Origin: Tanypteryx hageni
Lineage: Eukaryota; Arthropoda; Insecta; Odonata; Petaluridae
Length of the DNA stretch: 64,000 nt
Direction: 5' to 3'
Assembly (NCBI GenBank): GCA_028673005.1
Contig: CM054114.1
Location: forward strand, 14,070,516-14,134,515
The notes below the pieces were generated by a model. That model saw only the letters and a program-made list of their open reading frames with translations, made no database searches and was not told the origin of the DNA. Positions 12,167 to 26,624 of the stretch are shown here, piece by piece (positions within the stretch are counted from its first letter, which is position 1; each line of letters begins with the position of its first letter). The position numbers were made by a program, and so were the translations under genes.

Positions 12167-12780
12167 TTAGTTTTTAGGCATTGATGGAATCAGTCCAGGC
12201 TTCTCCTCCTGGTCATCTGAATTGCCAGAAGTCAAATCGAGTTCTCCAACCGATGGAGTATTTAGAGATTCGGATGTACTTCCGATAAATTTCCAAATGT
12301 CAGGAAATTTATCTCCAATAAGTTCAAAGTTATTAGGTGCATTCATGTTGGAGTTGGGTAAATGTATTGTGATGGCGTCTGCGCTACTCCCGCTGAAACC
12401 TCCGGGCCCGGCAGATACGGCTTTGGAATCAGCTTTAGATCCGGATAGCCCTCCTGGGCCAGCGGATAACGATTTTGCTTCCGAGGTTGAGCCTGAGATA
12501 CCTCCTGGAACGGAAGAAAAGGAATTGGCGCCCGCGTTAGCCCTGGTGATGGTATCTGGACCGGCATTCGTAGTAGGGGCACCCGTATCAGAGCCGGAAA
12601 TGCCTAATGGCGCAGTTGTCAGTGGGTTTGCTCCGGAGATTGAGGCGGAAATTCCTTTCGACTCCTCGGTGTCATTCGCTACGGAAATATCTGAAGGCAC
12701 ATCGTATTTCCCGTCGGATCCAACGCTTGAAGGGCTTATTCCTGCATTCATGTTGTTAGAGTCAGCATTTCCTGGCAATG
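12167..12780 (-). CDS. Array gene copy 4, terminal exon
   Basis: Intact 203 codons ending in TAA-TAA, with AATAAA at 12041-12046. It has Asn4, Asp6 (Gly in most copies), Asp64, Arg79, Gly166 and Lys193. The encoded exon is identical in protein sequence to copy 5, indicating very recent duplication or conversion between neighbours. Confidence 0.8.
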
Positions 12781-14260
12781 CTGCAAGTTATAAGAAAATT
12801 AGAGAAATCTTTATTTTCTGAATAAAAAAATCATGAATTTCTTGTTTCACCTAGTGACCGCAGATTACTCTCGATGTCTTAAGTAGGAATGTAAACAGAA
12901 CATGTGCGTTAAACATTTATCGTGATCTCAAATACGATTCCACCCTAAGGGAAGATATATGTTATGATTATCATGAGCAAAACGAGCTATGCATATATAC
13001 AAAATTTATTTTTCTTAAAGAATCCTTTCCATTTCAATGACGAAAATTAATCACTGGTGACAATTCCGTAAAAACTCAAAAACTTCCATTTGGATAAATT
13101 GCCATTATATTTATTATTGATAGTATCATTCAATTGCAGCTGAGTTAAATTTGATGTGCCCGGAAAACTAACCTTTTGATTCAATCTGGGCCAAAATGGC
13201 ACACAATGCCACCAATAACCAAGTTGCCACCCGGATCATCCTTCAAAATCGAGGAATACTAAAAAAAAGCTCACTGTCTTCCACACAAGCTCCAAAGGTT
13301 TAGGAGACACGAAGCGTCAGCACACCTCGGCGACGACCATACGAATGGTTGAAGAAAAAATCAAGGGCTGGCGAGCAATAACTGCATTGTGAAATGTTTT
13401 ACGTCAGCTGGGTACTGGCTCGTAGAAATGTAATAAAACAGCGATTCACGGTATCCATAATCCGTTTTTGCGGTTCCATAGAATCTTCTTAATGTGGCAT
13501 TTTTGCTAATGACGCGTTTTCTGAGTGATTCTCTGAGAATTTCGACTTGGATTTCGGAATCCGCTTAAATTATTATTTCTAAATGGAATTACAGGTAAAA
13601 TTGATACTAGAACGTACATTTACTTTGGAGTCTTCGAAATTCTCTATTTTAAAACATCCGACACAATTGAAAAATTTGATATTGCGTATTTTTATTTCAT
13701 CTATAACGCATTGAAAACATGGAGTTTTCTTCCATTATGCCAGTCCGCAATCATAACGTATGCCGTTTGTTTAAAAAGATTATACCATCCTAAGTTACGA
13801 AACCAATTGAAACAACGATAAATTTTTTAAGGCAGTGGTAGAGTGTGAAAAATGCCATCTCGATTGAGATTGAGTCCCGTCGTTATTTTCCGTTTGGCTT
13901 TAAACGGATATTAAAATTTCATCATGACCAGCCTCTTTGTAAACGTTATCAGAGTTAGATTATGTTTGTTCGCAATGACTGTATTAACGAAAGCGAAATT
14001 TCATTTATTTCCATGTATTGGCAAGATGGATTACTATCTATTAAATATTAATCCACTGTGGGTTATTGTTTTATAAATGTTCCTTTTAATTTTTAATACG
14101 ATTTCAAAAAACTTACTAGAAAAGTATATAGTACGATTTTCTTGAATCAACATTTGCCGCTATTTATTAAATCGTTGTTTACAAATATTTGCAAACTTCA
14201 TGATATCTGCTGAATCAATTCCAGCTTTCAGACATGCAATATATACGTATTTCGTAGTAG

Positions 14261-14337
14261 CTTTTTATATGTACAAAATATTAACCAGTGCACTTATACA
14301 CTAAAGCTTACTTAGTGCTATATTTAAACTGACGTCA
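14261..14337 (-). promoter_or_regulatory. Putative CRE + TATA promoter, unit 4
   Basis: TGACGTCA at 14330-14337 and TATAAAAAG at 14261-14269, both intact. Confidence 0.45.
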
Positions 14338-16263
14338 TTTCAGGGGGGTTTTTTATTAGACCCAATATGGCAATAATTCAGGAAAGGGACATGCGATATT
14401 TCGTTATCAAATTTAAAAGACTTGATTATTTTTCATATGCATGCTCTTATAGAAAGCTATGGCGGTATTGTTGTTAATTGGAGTGATTATATGAGACGTA
14501 CCGTTCGTATGATGACATTCCTTGTTCAGTGACAATATTGTTGTTATTCTAAAGCAGACCAGTCATAGAAGTATTTTGGGCACGTGGATGATCGCGGATA
14601 TATTCCGACCAGAATTTATAATTTATAGTGCCTTTCTCAAAACCAGACAACAACATTTTCATAGCGTTTGCACACTCATTATTTTCCTCATTATTGTACT
14701 TCAGATTAACCCGGTAGCTTAGGTAAACTAATGGAATGTTTGCAATTGCAAGGTACATATTCTTACAAATCAGAATATGAAAGAGCATTCACGCCAGTGT
14801 TCTGGTAAATCTACGATATCGTTATCATAGGAAATGAAACATAAATGCTGCCATATGTTTACCAATTGTATTTATATTTATTTAAACGTTATATTTGTCT
14901 TTTCAAAATTTTATAAACTTAATTTTCGAATTTTTACGAAGCGACATTATTCAAATAGAGCTATTGAGAAATAATTACATGTTCATCAATTACATTTAAC
15001 ATCAGTATTTTTTATATTTTCTGCACTAACACCCGCCGTTTTGACTAATGTAAATGGCGTCCCTATCTTCATTGAAATCTTAGATACGGTTCGTTGGCTT
15101 GCGATAGTGCCTTTAAATTGCTGGACGGAATAAATGACTCTTTCTAGTCATTCTCCACTAAAACATGTTTAGAAATCTCCTTACAAAATTATAGACAGAT
15201 GACATTACTCCACATTTCGCAATCGTATTTCAGAAGATGGACGATTGTACGGGACGCAGTGACTGTGTCATCAATTTTTCGTTTAACAATATCCCAACGA
15301 AATATTTTTAAATTTCTCAAGTATAAGAACTCTAAAAATAAAAATTATTATTCCAGGATACATGAATACCATAGCGGCATATATAGAGACCTCGAACTCT
15401 AATACACTAGCTGGTCATTTACAAGTCATTGTTTTAAACTAGGGTTCATTCCTTTGAAATCCAAAAGTTGACAAAAATTTTGCAATTGAAAAGTGCAATC
15501 ATAACGCTAATCATATTATTTTGTTGGTTTCAATTCATTTATCAAATTATTTACAATGAATCTAACACACAGTTTCGTAAAATCGAATGCAGCTGAACCA
15601 CTTGAAAAATATGCAAAGTAGAATATTAGTTTGTTCATTAAGGATAATTTAATACTATTTTGATATCTTAACTTTGCTTAATACATTTGCAATTATTTGA
15701 TGTGCGATACCATTTACAACATTCAGTTTATATTGCAGAAATAAGAAAAGGGGTACCTGATTTATGTTAAAATGGGAAACGAGTGGAGGATGTCTTGATC
15801 ATTAAAATATATTGCAAAAACCTTATTATTGAAGAATGCTAAATGGCGCTTTTTTTCTACATAATCGTTGTCATTCGAAGCCATATGTGACGCTTCCGCA
15901 GCCATGTTTGTTACATTTGTTCAAGCATTTATCGAATGATTGATTGCATTTGATAGGTAAACTTAAAACACGGGGTTTTTAAGCGGCCACCTTATGAAGA
16001 TAGACCGTTCCGCATTTCTACGAAGCATAACTTCGCAACGGATCAGCTTCTGATTTATTCCTATCCCGATGTCAGACTCTCCGTTGACGAAAATTAGGAA
16101 AAATGAATCTGTACAATTTGTGCCTCTAAGAAAGATTTTATTATTTGCTAACTAAATCAATGCTACAGTTATTCATGCAACATAAAAAACAATGGGATTC
16201 ATTAATAATTAATTGTCACATAAATGGTTTTTATCATTCTAACTCGTATCGAATGAGGAGTTA

Positions 16264-16877
16264 TTAGTTTTTAGGCATTGATGGAATCAGTCCAGGCTTC
16301 TCCTCCTGGTCATCTGAATTGCCAGAAGTCAAATCGAGTTCTCCAACCGATGGAGTATTTAGAGATTCGGATGTACTTCCGATAAATTTCCAAATGTCAG
16401 GAAATTTATCTCCAATAAGTTCAAAGTTATTAGGTGCATTCATGTTGGAGTTGGGTAAATGTATTGTGATGGCGTCTGCGCTACTCCCGCTGAAACCTCC
16501 GGGCCCGGCAGATACGGCTTTGGAATCAGCTTTAGATCCGGATAGCCCTCCTGGGCCAGCGGATAACGATTTTGCTTCCGAGGTTGAGCCTGAGATACCT
16601 CCTGGAACGGAAGAAAAGGAATTGGCGCCCGCGTTAGCCCTGGTGATGGTATCTGGACCGGCATTCGTAGTAGGGGCGCCCGTATCAGAGCCGGAAATGC
16701 CTAATGGCGCAGTTGTCAGTGGGTTTGCTCCGGAGATTGAGGCGGAAATTCCTTTCGACTCCTCGGTGTCATTCGCTACGGAAATATCTGAAGGCACATC
16801 GTATTTCCCGTCGGATCCAACGCTTGAAGGGCTTATTCCTGCATTCATGTTGTTAGAGTCAGCATTTCCTGGCAATG
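16264..16877 (-). CDS. Array gene copy 5, terminal exon
   Basis: Intact 203 codons with the same translation as copy 4 (Asn4, Asp6, Asp64, Arg79, Lys193). AATAAA is at 16137-16142, one base further from the stop because of the flank insertion. Confidence 0.8.
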
Positions 16878-18355
16878 CTGCAAGTTATAAGAAAATTAGA
16901 GAAATCTTTATTTTCTGAATAAAAAAATCATGAATTTCTTGTTTCACCTAGTGACCGCAGATTACTCTCGATGTCTTAAGTAGGAATGTAAACAGAACAT
17001 GTGCGTTAAACATTTATCGTGATCTCAAATACGATTCCACCCTAAGGGAAGATATATGTTATGATTATCATGAGCAAAACGAGCTATGCATATATACAAA
17101 ATTTATTTTTCTTAAAGAATCCTTTCCATTTCAATGACGAAAATTAATCACTGGTGACAATTCCGTAAAAACTCAAAAACTTCCATTTGGATAAATTGCC
17201 ATTATATTTATTATTGATAGTATCATTCAATTGCAGCTGAGTTAAATTAGATGTGCCCGGAAAACTAACCTTTTGATTCAATCTGGGCCAAAATGGCACA
17301 CAATGCCACCAATAACCAAGTTGCCACCCGGATCATCCTTCAAAATCGAGGAATACTAAAAGAAGCTCACTGTCTTCCACACAAGGTCCAAAGGTTTAGG
17401 AGACACGAAGCGTCAGCACACCTCGGCGACGACCATACGAATGGTTGAAGAAAAAATCAAGGGCTGGCGAGCAATAACTGCATTGTGAAATGTTTTACGT
17501 CAGCTGGGTACTGGCTCGTAGAAATGTAATAAAATAGCGAATCACGGTATCCATAATCCGTTTATGCGGTTTCATAGAATCTTCTTAATGTGGCATTTTT
17601 GCTAATGACGCGTTTTCTGAGTGATTCTCTGAGAATTTCGACTTGGATTTCGGAATCCGCTTAAATTATTATTTCTAAATGGAATTACAGGTAAAATTGA
17701 TACTAGAACGTACATTTACTTTGGAGTCTTCGAAATTCTCTATTTTAAAACATCCGACACAATTGAAAAATTTGATATTGCGTATTTTTATTTCATCTAT
17801 AACGCATTGAAAACATGGAGTTTTCTTCCATTATGCCAGTCCGCAATCATAACGTATGCCGTTTGTTTAAAAAGTTTATACCATCCTAAGTTACGAAACC
17901 AATTGAAACAACGATAAATTTTTTAAGGCAGTGGTAGAGTGTGAAAAATGCCATCTCGATTGAGATTGAGTCCCGTCGTTATTTTCCGTTTGGCTTTAAA
18001 CGGATATTAAAATTTCATCATGACCAGCCTCTTTGTAAACGTTATCAGAGTTAGATTATGTTTGTTCGCAATGACTGTATTAACGAAAGCGAAATTTCAT
18101 TTATTTCCATGTATTGGCAAGATGGATTACTATCTATTAAATATTAATCCACTGTGGGTTATTGTTTTATAAATGATCCTTTTAATTTTTAATACGATTT
18201 CAAAGACTTACTAGAAAAGTATATAGTACGATTTTCTTGAATCAACATTTGCCGCTATTTATTAAATCGTTGTTTACAAATATTTGCAAACTTCATGATA
18301 TCTGCTGAATCAATTCCAGCTTTCAGACATGCAATATATACGTATTTCGTAGTAG

Positions 18356-18432
18356 CTTTTTATATGTACAAAATATTAACCAGTGCACTTATACACTAAA
18401 GCTTACTTAGTGCTATATTTAAACTGACGTCA
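18356..18432 (-). promoter_or_regulatory. Putative CRE + TATA promoter, unit 5
   Basis: TGACGTCA at 18425-18432 and TATAAAAAG at 18356-18364, both intact. Confidence 0.45.
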
Positions 18433-20358
18433 TTTCAGGGGGGTTTTTTATTAGACCCAATATGGCAATAATTCAGGAAAGGGACATGCGATATTTCGTT
18501 ATCAAATTTAAAAGACTTGCTTATTTTTCATATGCATGCTCTTATAGAAAGCTATGGCGGTATTGTTGTTAATTGTAGTGATTATATGAGACGTACCGTT
18601 CGTATGATGACATTCCTTGTTCAGTGACAGTATTGTTGTTATTCTAAAGCAGACCAGTCATAGAAATATTTTGGGCAAGTGGATGATCGCGGATATTTTC
18701 CGACCAGAATTTATAATTTAAAGTGCCTTTCTCAAAACCAGACAACAACATTTTCATAGCGTTTGCACACTCATTATTTTCCTCATTATTTTACTTCAGA
18801 TCAACCCGGTAGCTTTGGTAAACTAATGGAATGTTTGCAATTGCAAGGTACATATTCTTACAAATCAGAATATGAAAGAGCATTCACGCCAGTGTTCTGG
18901 TAAATCGACGATATCGTTATCATAGGAAATGAAACGTAAATGCTGCCATACGTTTACCAATTGTATTTATATTTATTTAAGCGTTATATTTGTCTTTTCA
19001 AAATTTTATAAACTTAATTTTCGAATTTTTACGAAGCGACATTATTCAAATAGAGCTGTTGAGAAATAATTACATGTTCATCAATTACATTTAACAGCAG
19101 TATTTTTTATATTTTCTGCACTAACACCCGCCGTTTTGACTAATGTAAATGGCGTCCCTATCTTCATTGAAATCTTAGATACGATTCGTTGGCTTGCGAT
19201 AGTGCCTTTAAATTGCTGGACGGAATAAATGACTCTTTCTAGTCATTCTCCACTAAAACATGTTTAGAAATCTCCTTACAAAATTATAGACAGATGACAT
19301 TACTCCACATTTCGCAATCGTATTTCAGAAGATGGACGATTGTACGGGACGCAGTGACTCTGTCATCAATTTTTCGTTTAACAATATCCCAACGAAATAT
19401 TTTTAAATTTCTCAAGTATCGGAACTCTAAAAATAAAAATTATTATTCCAGGATTCATGAATATCATAGCGGCATATATAGAGACCTCGAACTCCAATAC
19501 ACTAACTGGTCATTTACAAGTCATTGTTTTAAACTAGGGTTCATTCCTTTGAAATCCAAGAGTTGACAAAAATTTTGCAATTGAAAAGTGCAATCATAAC
19601 GCTAATCATATTATTTCGATGGTTTCAATTCATTTATCAAATTATTTACAATGAATCTAACACACAGTTTCGTAAAATCGAATGCAGCTGAACTACTTGA
19701 AAAATATGCAAAGTAGAATATTAGTTTGTTCATTAAGGATAATTTAAAACTATTTTGATATCTTAACTTCGCTTAATACATTCGCAATTATTTGATGTGC
19801 GATACCATTTACAACATTCAGTTTATATTGCAGAAATAAGAAAAGGGGTACCTGATTTATGTTAAAATGGGAAACGAGTGGAGGATGTCTTGATCATTAA
19901 AATATATTGCAAAAACCTTATTATTGAAGAATGCTAAATGGCGCTTTTTTTCTACATAATCGTTGTCATTCGAAGCCATATGTGACGCTTCCGCAGCCAT
20001 GTTTGTTACATTTGTTCAAGCATTTATCGAATGATTGATTGCATTTGATAGGTAAACTTAAAACACGGGGTTTTTAAGCGGCCACCTTATGAAGATAGAC
20101 CGTTCCGCATTTCTACGAAGCATAACTTCGCAACGGATCAGCTTCTGATTTATTCCTATCCCGATGTCAGACTCTCCGTTGACGAAAATTAGGAAAAATG
20201 AATCTGTACAATTTGTGCCTCTAAGAAAGATTTTATTATTTGCTAACTAAATCAATGCTACATTTATTCATGCAACATAAAAAACAATGGGATTCATGAA
20301 TAATTAATTGTCACATAAATGGTTTTTATCATTCTAACTCGTATCGAATGAGGAGTTA

Positions 20359-20972
20359 TTAGTTTTTAGGCATTGATGGAATCAGTCCAGGCTTCTCTTC
20401 CTGGTCATCTGAATTTCCAGAAGTCAAATCGAGTTCTCCAACCGATGGAGTATTTAGAGATTCGGATGTACTTCGGATAAATTTCCAAATGTCAGGAAAT
20501 TTATCTCCAATAAGTTCAAAGTTATTAGGTGCATTCATGTTGGAGTTGGGTAAATGTATTGTGATGGCGTCTGCGCTACTCCCGCTGAAACCTCCGGGCC
20601 CGGCAGATACGGCTTTGGAATCAGCTTTAGATCCGGATAGCCCTTCTGGGCCAGCGGATAACGATTTTGCTTCCGAGGTTGAGCCTGAGATACCTCCTGG
20701 AACGGAAGAAAAGGAATTGGCGCCCGCGTTAGCCACGGTGATGGTATCTGGACCGGCATTCGTAGTAGGGGCGCCCGTATCAGAGCCGGAAATGCCTAAT
20801 GGCGCAGTTGTCAGTGGGTTTGCTCCGGAGATTGAGGCGGAAATTCCTTTCGACTCCTCGGTGTCATTCGCTACGGAAATATCTGAAGGCACATCGTATT
20901 TCCCGTCGGATCCAACGCTTGAAGGGCTTATTCCTGCATTCATGTTGTTAGAGCCAGCATTTCCTGGCAATG
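20359..20972 (-). CDS. Array gene copy 6, terminal exon
   Basis: Intact 203 codons, with AATAAA at 20232-20237. Characteristic residues are Asn4, Gly6, Asp64, Val79, Glu109 (Gly in all others, within the fifth 17-residue repeat), Arg166 and Lys193. The translation is identical in copies 7 and 8. Confidence 0.8.
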
Positions 20973-22451
20973 CTGCAAGTTATAAGAAAATTAGAGAAAT
21001 CTTTATTTTCTGAATAAAAAAATCATGAATTTCTTGATTCACCTAGTGACCGCAGATTACTCTCGATGCCTTAAGTAGGAATGTAAACAGAACATGTGCG
21101 TTAAACATTTATCGTGATCTCAAATACGATTCCACCCTAAGGGAAGATATATGTTATGATTATCATGAGCAAAACGAGCTATGCATATATACAAAATTTT
21201 AGTTTTCATAAAGAATCCTTTCCATTTCAATGACGAAAATTAATCACTGGTGACGATTCCGTAAAAACTCAAAAACTTCCATTTCGATAAATTGCCATTA
21301 TATTTATTATTGATAGTATCATTCAATTGCAGCTGAGTTAAATTAGATGTGCCCGGAAAACTAACCTTTTGATTCAATCTGGGCCAAAATGGCACACAAT
21401 GCCACCAATAACCAAGTTGCCACCCGGATCATCCTTCAAAATCGAGGAATACTAAAAGAAGCTCACTGTCTTCCACACAAGGTCCAAAGGTTTAGGAGAC
21501 ACGAAGCGTCAGCACACCTCGGCGACGACCATACGAATGGTTGAAGAAAAAATCAAGGGCTGGCGAGCAATAACTGCATTGTGAAATGTTTTACGTCAGC
21601 TGGGTACTGGCTCGTAGAAATGTAATAAAACAGCGATTCACGGTATCCATAATCCGTTTATGCGGTTTCATAGAATCTTCTTAATGTGGCATTTTTGCTA
21701 ATGACGCGTTTTCTGAGTGATTCTCTGAGAATTTCGACTTGGATTTCGGAATCCGCTTAAATTATTATTTCTAAATGGAATTACAGGTAAAATTGATACT
21801 AGAACGTACATTTACGTTGGAGTCTTCGAAATTCTCTATTTTAAAACATCCGACACAATTGAAAAATTTGATATTGCGTATTTTTATTTCATCTATAACG
21901 CATTGAAAACATGGAGTTTTCTTCCATTATGCCAGTCCGCAATCATAACGTATGCCGTTTGTTTAAAAAGTTTATACCATCCTAAGTTACGAAACCAATT
22001 GAAACAACGATAAATTTTTTAAGGCAGTGGTAGAGTGTGAAAAATGCCATCTCGATTGAGATTGAGTCCCGTCGTTATTTTCCGTTTGGCTTTAAACGGA
22101 TATTAAAATTTCATCATGACCAGCCTCTTTGTAAACGTTATCAGAGTTAGATTATGTTTGTTCGCAATGACTGTATTAACGAAAGCGAAATTTCATTTAT
22201 TTCCATGTATTGGCAAGATGGATTACTATCTATTAAATATTAATCCACTGTGGGTTATTGTTTTATAAATGATCCTTTTAATTTTTAATACGATTTCAAA
22301 GACTTACTAGAAAAGTATATAGTACGATTTTCTTGAATCAACATTTGCCGCTATTTATTAAATCGTTGTTTACAAATATTTGCAAACTTCATGATATCTG
22401 CTGAATCAATTCCAGCTTTCAGACATGCAATATATACGTATTTCGTAGTAG

Positions 22452-22528
22452 CTTTTTATATGTACAAAATATTAACCAGTGCACTTATACACTAAAGCTT
22501 ACTTAGTGCTATATTTAAACTGACGTCA
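22452..22528 (-). promoter_or_regulatory. Putative CRE + TATA promoter, unit 6
   Basis: TGACGTCA at 22521-22528 and TATAAAAAG at 22452-22460, both intact. Confidence 0.45.
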
Positions 22529-24454
22529 TTTCAGGGGGGTTTTTTATTAGACCCAATATGGCAATAATTCAGGAAAGGGACATGCGATATTTCGTTATCA
22601 AATTTAAAAGACTTGCTTATTTTTCATATGCATGCTCTTATAGAAAGCTATGGCGGTATTGTTGTTAATTGTAGTGATTATATGAGACGTACCGTTCGTA
22701 TGATGACATTCCTTGTTCAGTGACAGTATTGTTGTTATTCTAAAGCAGACCAGTCATAGAAATATTTTGGGCAAGTGGATGATCGCGGATATTTTCCGAC
22801 CAGAATTTATAATTTAAAGTGCCTTTCTCAAAACCAGACAACAACATTTTCATAGCGTTTGCACACTCATTATTTTCCTCATTATTTTACTTCAGATCAA
22901 CCCGGTAGCTTTGGTAAACTAATGGAATGTTTGCAATTGCAAGGTACATATTCTTACAAATCAGAATATGAAAGAGCATTCACGCCAGTGTTCTGGTAAA
23001 TCTACGATATCGTTATCATAGGAAATGAAACATAAATGCTGCCATATGTTTACCAATTGTATTTATATTTATTTAAACGTTATATTTGTCTTTTCAAAAT
23101 TTTATAAACTTAATTTTCGAATTTTTACGAGGCGACATTATTCAAATAGAGCGATTGAGAAATAATTACATGTTCATCAATTACATTTAACAGCAGTATT
23201 TTTTATATTTTCTGCACTAACACCCGCCGTTTTGACTAATGTAAATGGCGTCCCTATCTTCATTGAAATCTTAGATACGGTTCGTTGGCTTGCGATAGTG
23301 CCATTAAATTGCTGGACGGAATAAATGACTCTTTCTAGTCATTCTCCACTAAAACATGTTTAGAAATCTCCTTACAAAATTATAGACAGATGACATTACT
23401 CCACATTTCGCAATCGTATTTCAGAAGATGGACGATTGTACGGGACGCAGTGACTCTGTCATCAATTTTTCGTTTAACAATATCCCAACGAAATATTTTT
23501 AAATTTCTCAAGTATCGGAACTCTAAAAATAAAAATTATTATTCCAGGATACATGAATATCATAGCGGCATATATAGAGACCTCGAACTCCAATACACTA
23601 ACTGGTCATTTACAAGTCATTGTTTTAAACTAGGGTTCATTCCTTTGAAATCCAAGAGTTGACAAAAATTTTGCAATTGAAAAGTGCAATCATAACGCTA
23701 ATCATATTATTTCGATGGTTTCAATTCATTTATCAAATTATTTACAATGAATCTAACACACAGTTTCGTAAAATCGAATGCAGCTGAACTACTTGAAAAA
23801 TATGCAAAGTAGAATATTAGTTTGTTCATTAAGGATAATTTAAAACTATTTTGATATCTTAACTTCGCTTAATACATTCGCAATTATTTGATGTGCGATA
23901 CCATTTACAACATTCAGTTTATATTGCAGAAATAAGAAAAGGGGTACCTGATTTATGTTAAAATGGGAAACGAGTGGAGGATGTCTTGATCATTAAAATA
24001 TATTGCAAAAACCTTATTATTGAAGAATGCTAAATGGCGCTTTTTTTCTACATAATCGTTGTCATTCGAAGCCATATGTGACGCTTCCGCAGCCATGTTT
24101 GTTACATTTGTTCAAGCATTTATCGAATGATTGATTGCATTTGATAGGTAAACTTAAAACACGGGGTTTTTAAGCGGCCACCTTATGAAGATAGACCGTT
24201 CCGCATTTCTACGAAGCATAACTTCGCAACGGATCAGCTTCTGATTTATTCCTATCCCGATGTCAGACTCTCCGTTGACGAAAATTAGGAAAAATGAATC
24301 TGTACAATTTGTGCCTATAAGAAAGATTTTATTATTTGCTAACTAAATCAATGCTACAGTTATTCATGCAACATAAAAAACAATGGGATTCATGAATAAT
24401 TAATTGTCACATAAATGGTTTTTATCATTCTAACTCGTATCGAATGAGGAGTTA

Positions 24455-25068
24455 TTAGTTTTTAGGCATTGATGGAATCAGTCCAGGCTTCTCTTCCTGG
24501 TCATCTGAATTTCCAGAAGTCAAATCGAGTTCTCCAACCGATGGAGTATTTAGAGATTCGGATGTACTTCGGATAAATTTCCAAATGTCAGGAAATTTAT
24601 CTCCAATAAGTTCAAAGTTATTAGGTGCATTCATGTTGGAGTTGGGTAAATGTATTGTGATGGCGTCTGCGCTACTCCCGCTGAAACCTCCGGGCCCGGC
24701 AGATACGGCTTTGGAATCAGCTTTAGATCCGGATAGCCCTTCTGGGCCAGCGGATAACGATTTTGCTTCCGAGGTTGAGCCTGAGATACCTCCTGGAACG
24801 GAAGAAAAGGAATTGGCGCCCGCGTTAGCCACGGTGATGGTATCTGGACCGGCATTCGTAGTAGGGGCGCCCGTATCAGAGCCGGAAATGCCTAATGGCG
24901 CAGTTGTCAGTGGGTTTGCTCCGGAGATTGAGGCGGAAATTCCTTTCGACTCCTCGGTGTCATTCGCTACGGAAATATCTGAAGGCACATCGTATTTCCC
25001 GTCGGATCCAACGCTTGAAGGGCTTATTCCTGCATTCATGTTGTTAGAGCCAGCATTTCCTGGCAATG
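24455..25068 (-). CDS. Array gene copy 7, terminal exon
   Basis: Intact 203 codons with the same protein as copy 6 (Glu109, Val79, Arg166). AATAAA is at 24328-24333. Confidence 0.8.
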
Positions 25069-26547
25069 CTGCAAGTTATAAGAAAATTAGAGAAATCTTT
25101 ATTTTCTGAATAAAAAAATCATGAATTTCTTGATTCACCTAGTGACCGCAGATTACTCTCGATGCCTTAAGTAGGAATGTAAACAGAACATGTGCGTTAA
25201 ACATTTATCGTGATCTCAAATACGATTCCACCCTAAGGGAAGATATATGTTATGATTATCATGAGCAAAACGAGCTATGCATATATACAAAATTTTAGTT
25301 TTCATAAAGAATCCTTTCCATTTCAATGACGAAAATTAATCACTGGTGACGATTCCGTAAAAACTCAAAAACTTCCATTTCGATAAATTGCCATTATATT
25401 TATTATTGATAGTATCATTCAATTGCAGCTGAGTTAAATTAGATGTGCCCGGAAAACTAACCTTTTGATTCAATCTGGGCCAAAATGGCACACAATGCCA
25501 CCAATAACCAAGTTGCCACCCGGATCATCCTTCAAAATCGAGGAATACTAAAAGAAGCTCACTGTCTTCCACACAAGGTCCAAAGGTTTAGGAGACACGA
25601 AGCGTCAGCACACCTCGGCGACGACCATACGAATGGTTGAAGAAAAAATCAAGGGCTGGCGAGCAATAACTGCATTGTGAAATGTTTTACGTCAGCTGGG
25701 TACTGGCTCGTAGAAATGTAATAAAACAGCGATTCACGGTATCCATAATCCGTTTATGCGGTTTCATAGAATCTTCTTAATGTGGCATTTTTGCTAATGA
25801 CGCGTTTTCTGAGTGATTCTCTGAGAATTTCGACTTGGATTTCGGAATCCGCTTAAATTATTATTTCTAAATGGAATTACAGGTAAAATTGATACTAGAA
25901 CGTACATTTACTTTGGAGTCTTCGAAATTCTCTATTTTAAAACATCCGACACAATTGAAAAATTTGATATTGCGTATTTTTATTTCATCTATAACGCATT
26001 GAAAACATGGAGTTTTCTTCCATTATGCCAGTCCGCAATCATAACGTATGCCGTTTGTTTAAAAAGTTTATACCATCCTAAGTTACGAAACCAATTGAAA
26101 CAACGATAAATTTTTTAAGGCAGTGGTAGAGTGTGAAAAATGGCATCTCGATTGAGATTGAGTCCCGTCGTTATTTTCCGTTTGGCTTTAAACGGATATT
26201 AAAATTTCATCATGACCAGCCTCTTTGTAAACGTTATCAGAGTTAGATTATGTTTGTTCGCAATGACTGTATTAACGAAAGCGAAATTTCATTTATTTCC
26301 ATGTATTGGCAAGATGGATTACTATCTATTAAATATTAATCCACTGTGGGTTATTGTTTTATAAATGATCCTTTTAATTTTTAATACGATTTCAAAGACT
26401 TACTAGAAAAGTATATAGTACGATTTTCTTGAATCAACATTTGCCGCTATTTATTAAATCGTTGTTTACAAATATTTGCAAACTTCATGATATCTGCTGA
26501 ATCAATTCCAGCTTTCAGACATGCAATATATACGTATTTCGTAGTAG

Positions 26548-26624
26548 CTTTTTATATGTACAAAATATTAACCAGTGCACTTATACACTAAATCTTACTT
26601 AGTGCTATATTTAAACTGACGTCA
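26548..26624 (-). promoter_or_regulatory. Putative CRE + TATA promoter, unit 7
   Basis: TGACGTCA at 26617-26624 and TATAAAAAG at 26548-26556, both intact. Confidence 0.45.

Larger units (their letters stand above)
12167..16263 (-). repeat. Unit 4 (4097 bp)
   Basis: Complete unit. Its spacer carries the same Asp64-type flanking variants as units 3 and 5. 14338-16136 shows no gene. Confidence 0.97.
16264..20358 (-). repeat. Unit 5 (4095 bp)
   Basis: Complete unit. A one-base insertion in the 3' flank of exon copy 5 (the GTCACATAA variant near 16216) is shared with copies 6-8 and marks this subgroup. 18433-20231 shows no gene. Confidence 0.97.
20359..24454 (-). repeat. Unit 6 (4096 bp)
   Basis: Complete unit, closely matching units 7 and 8 in exon and intron region. 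22529-24327 shows no gene. Confidence 0.97.
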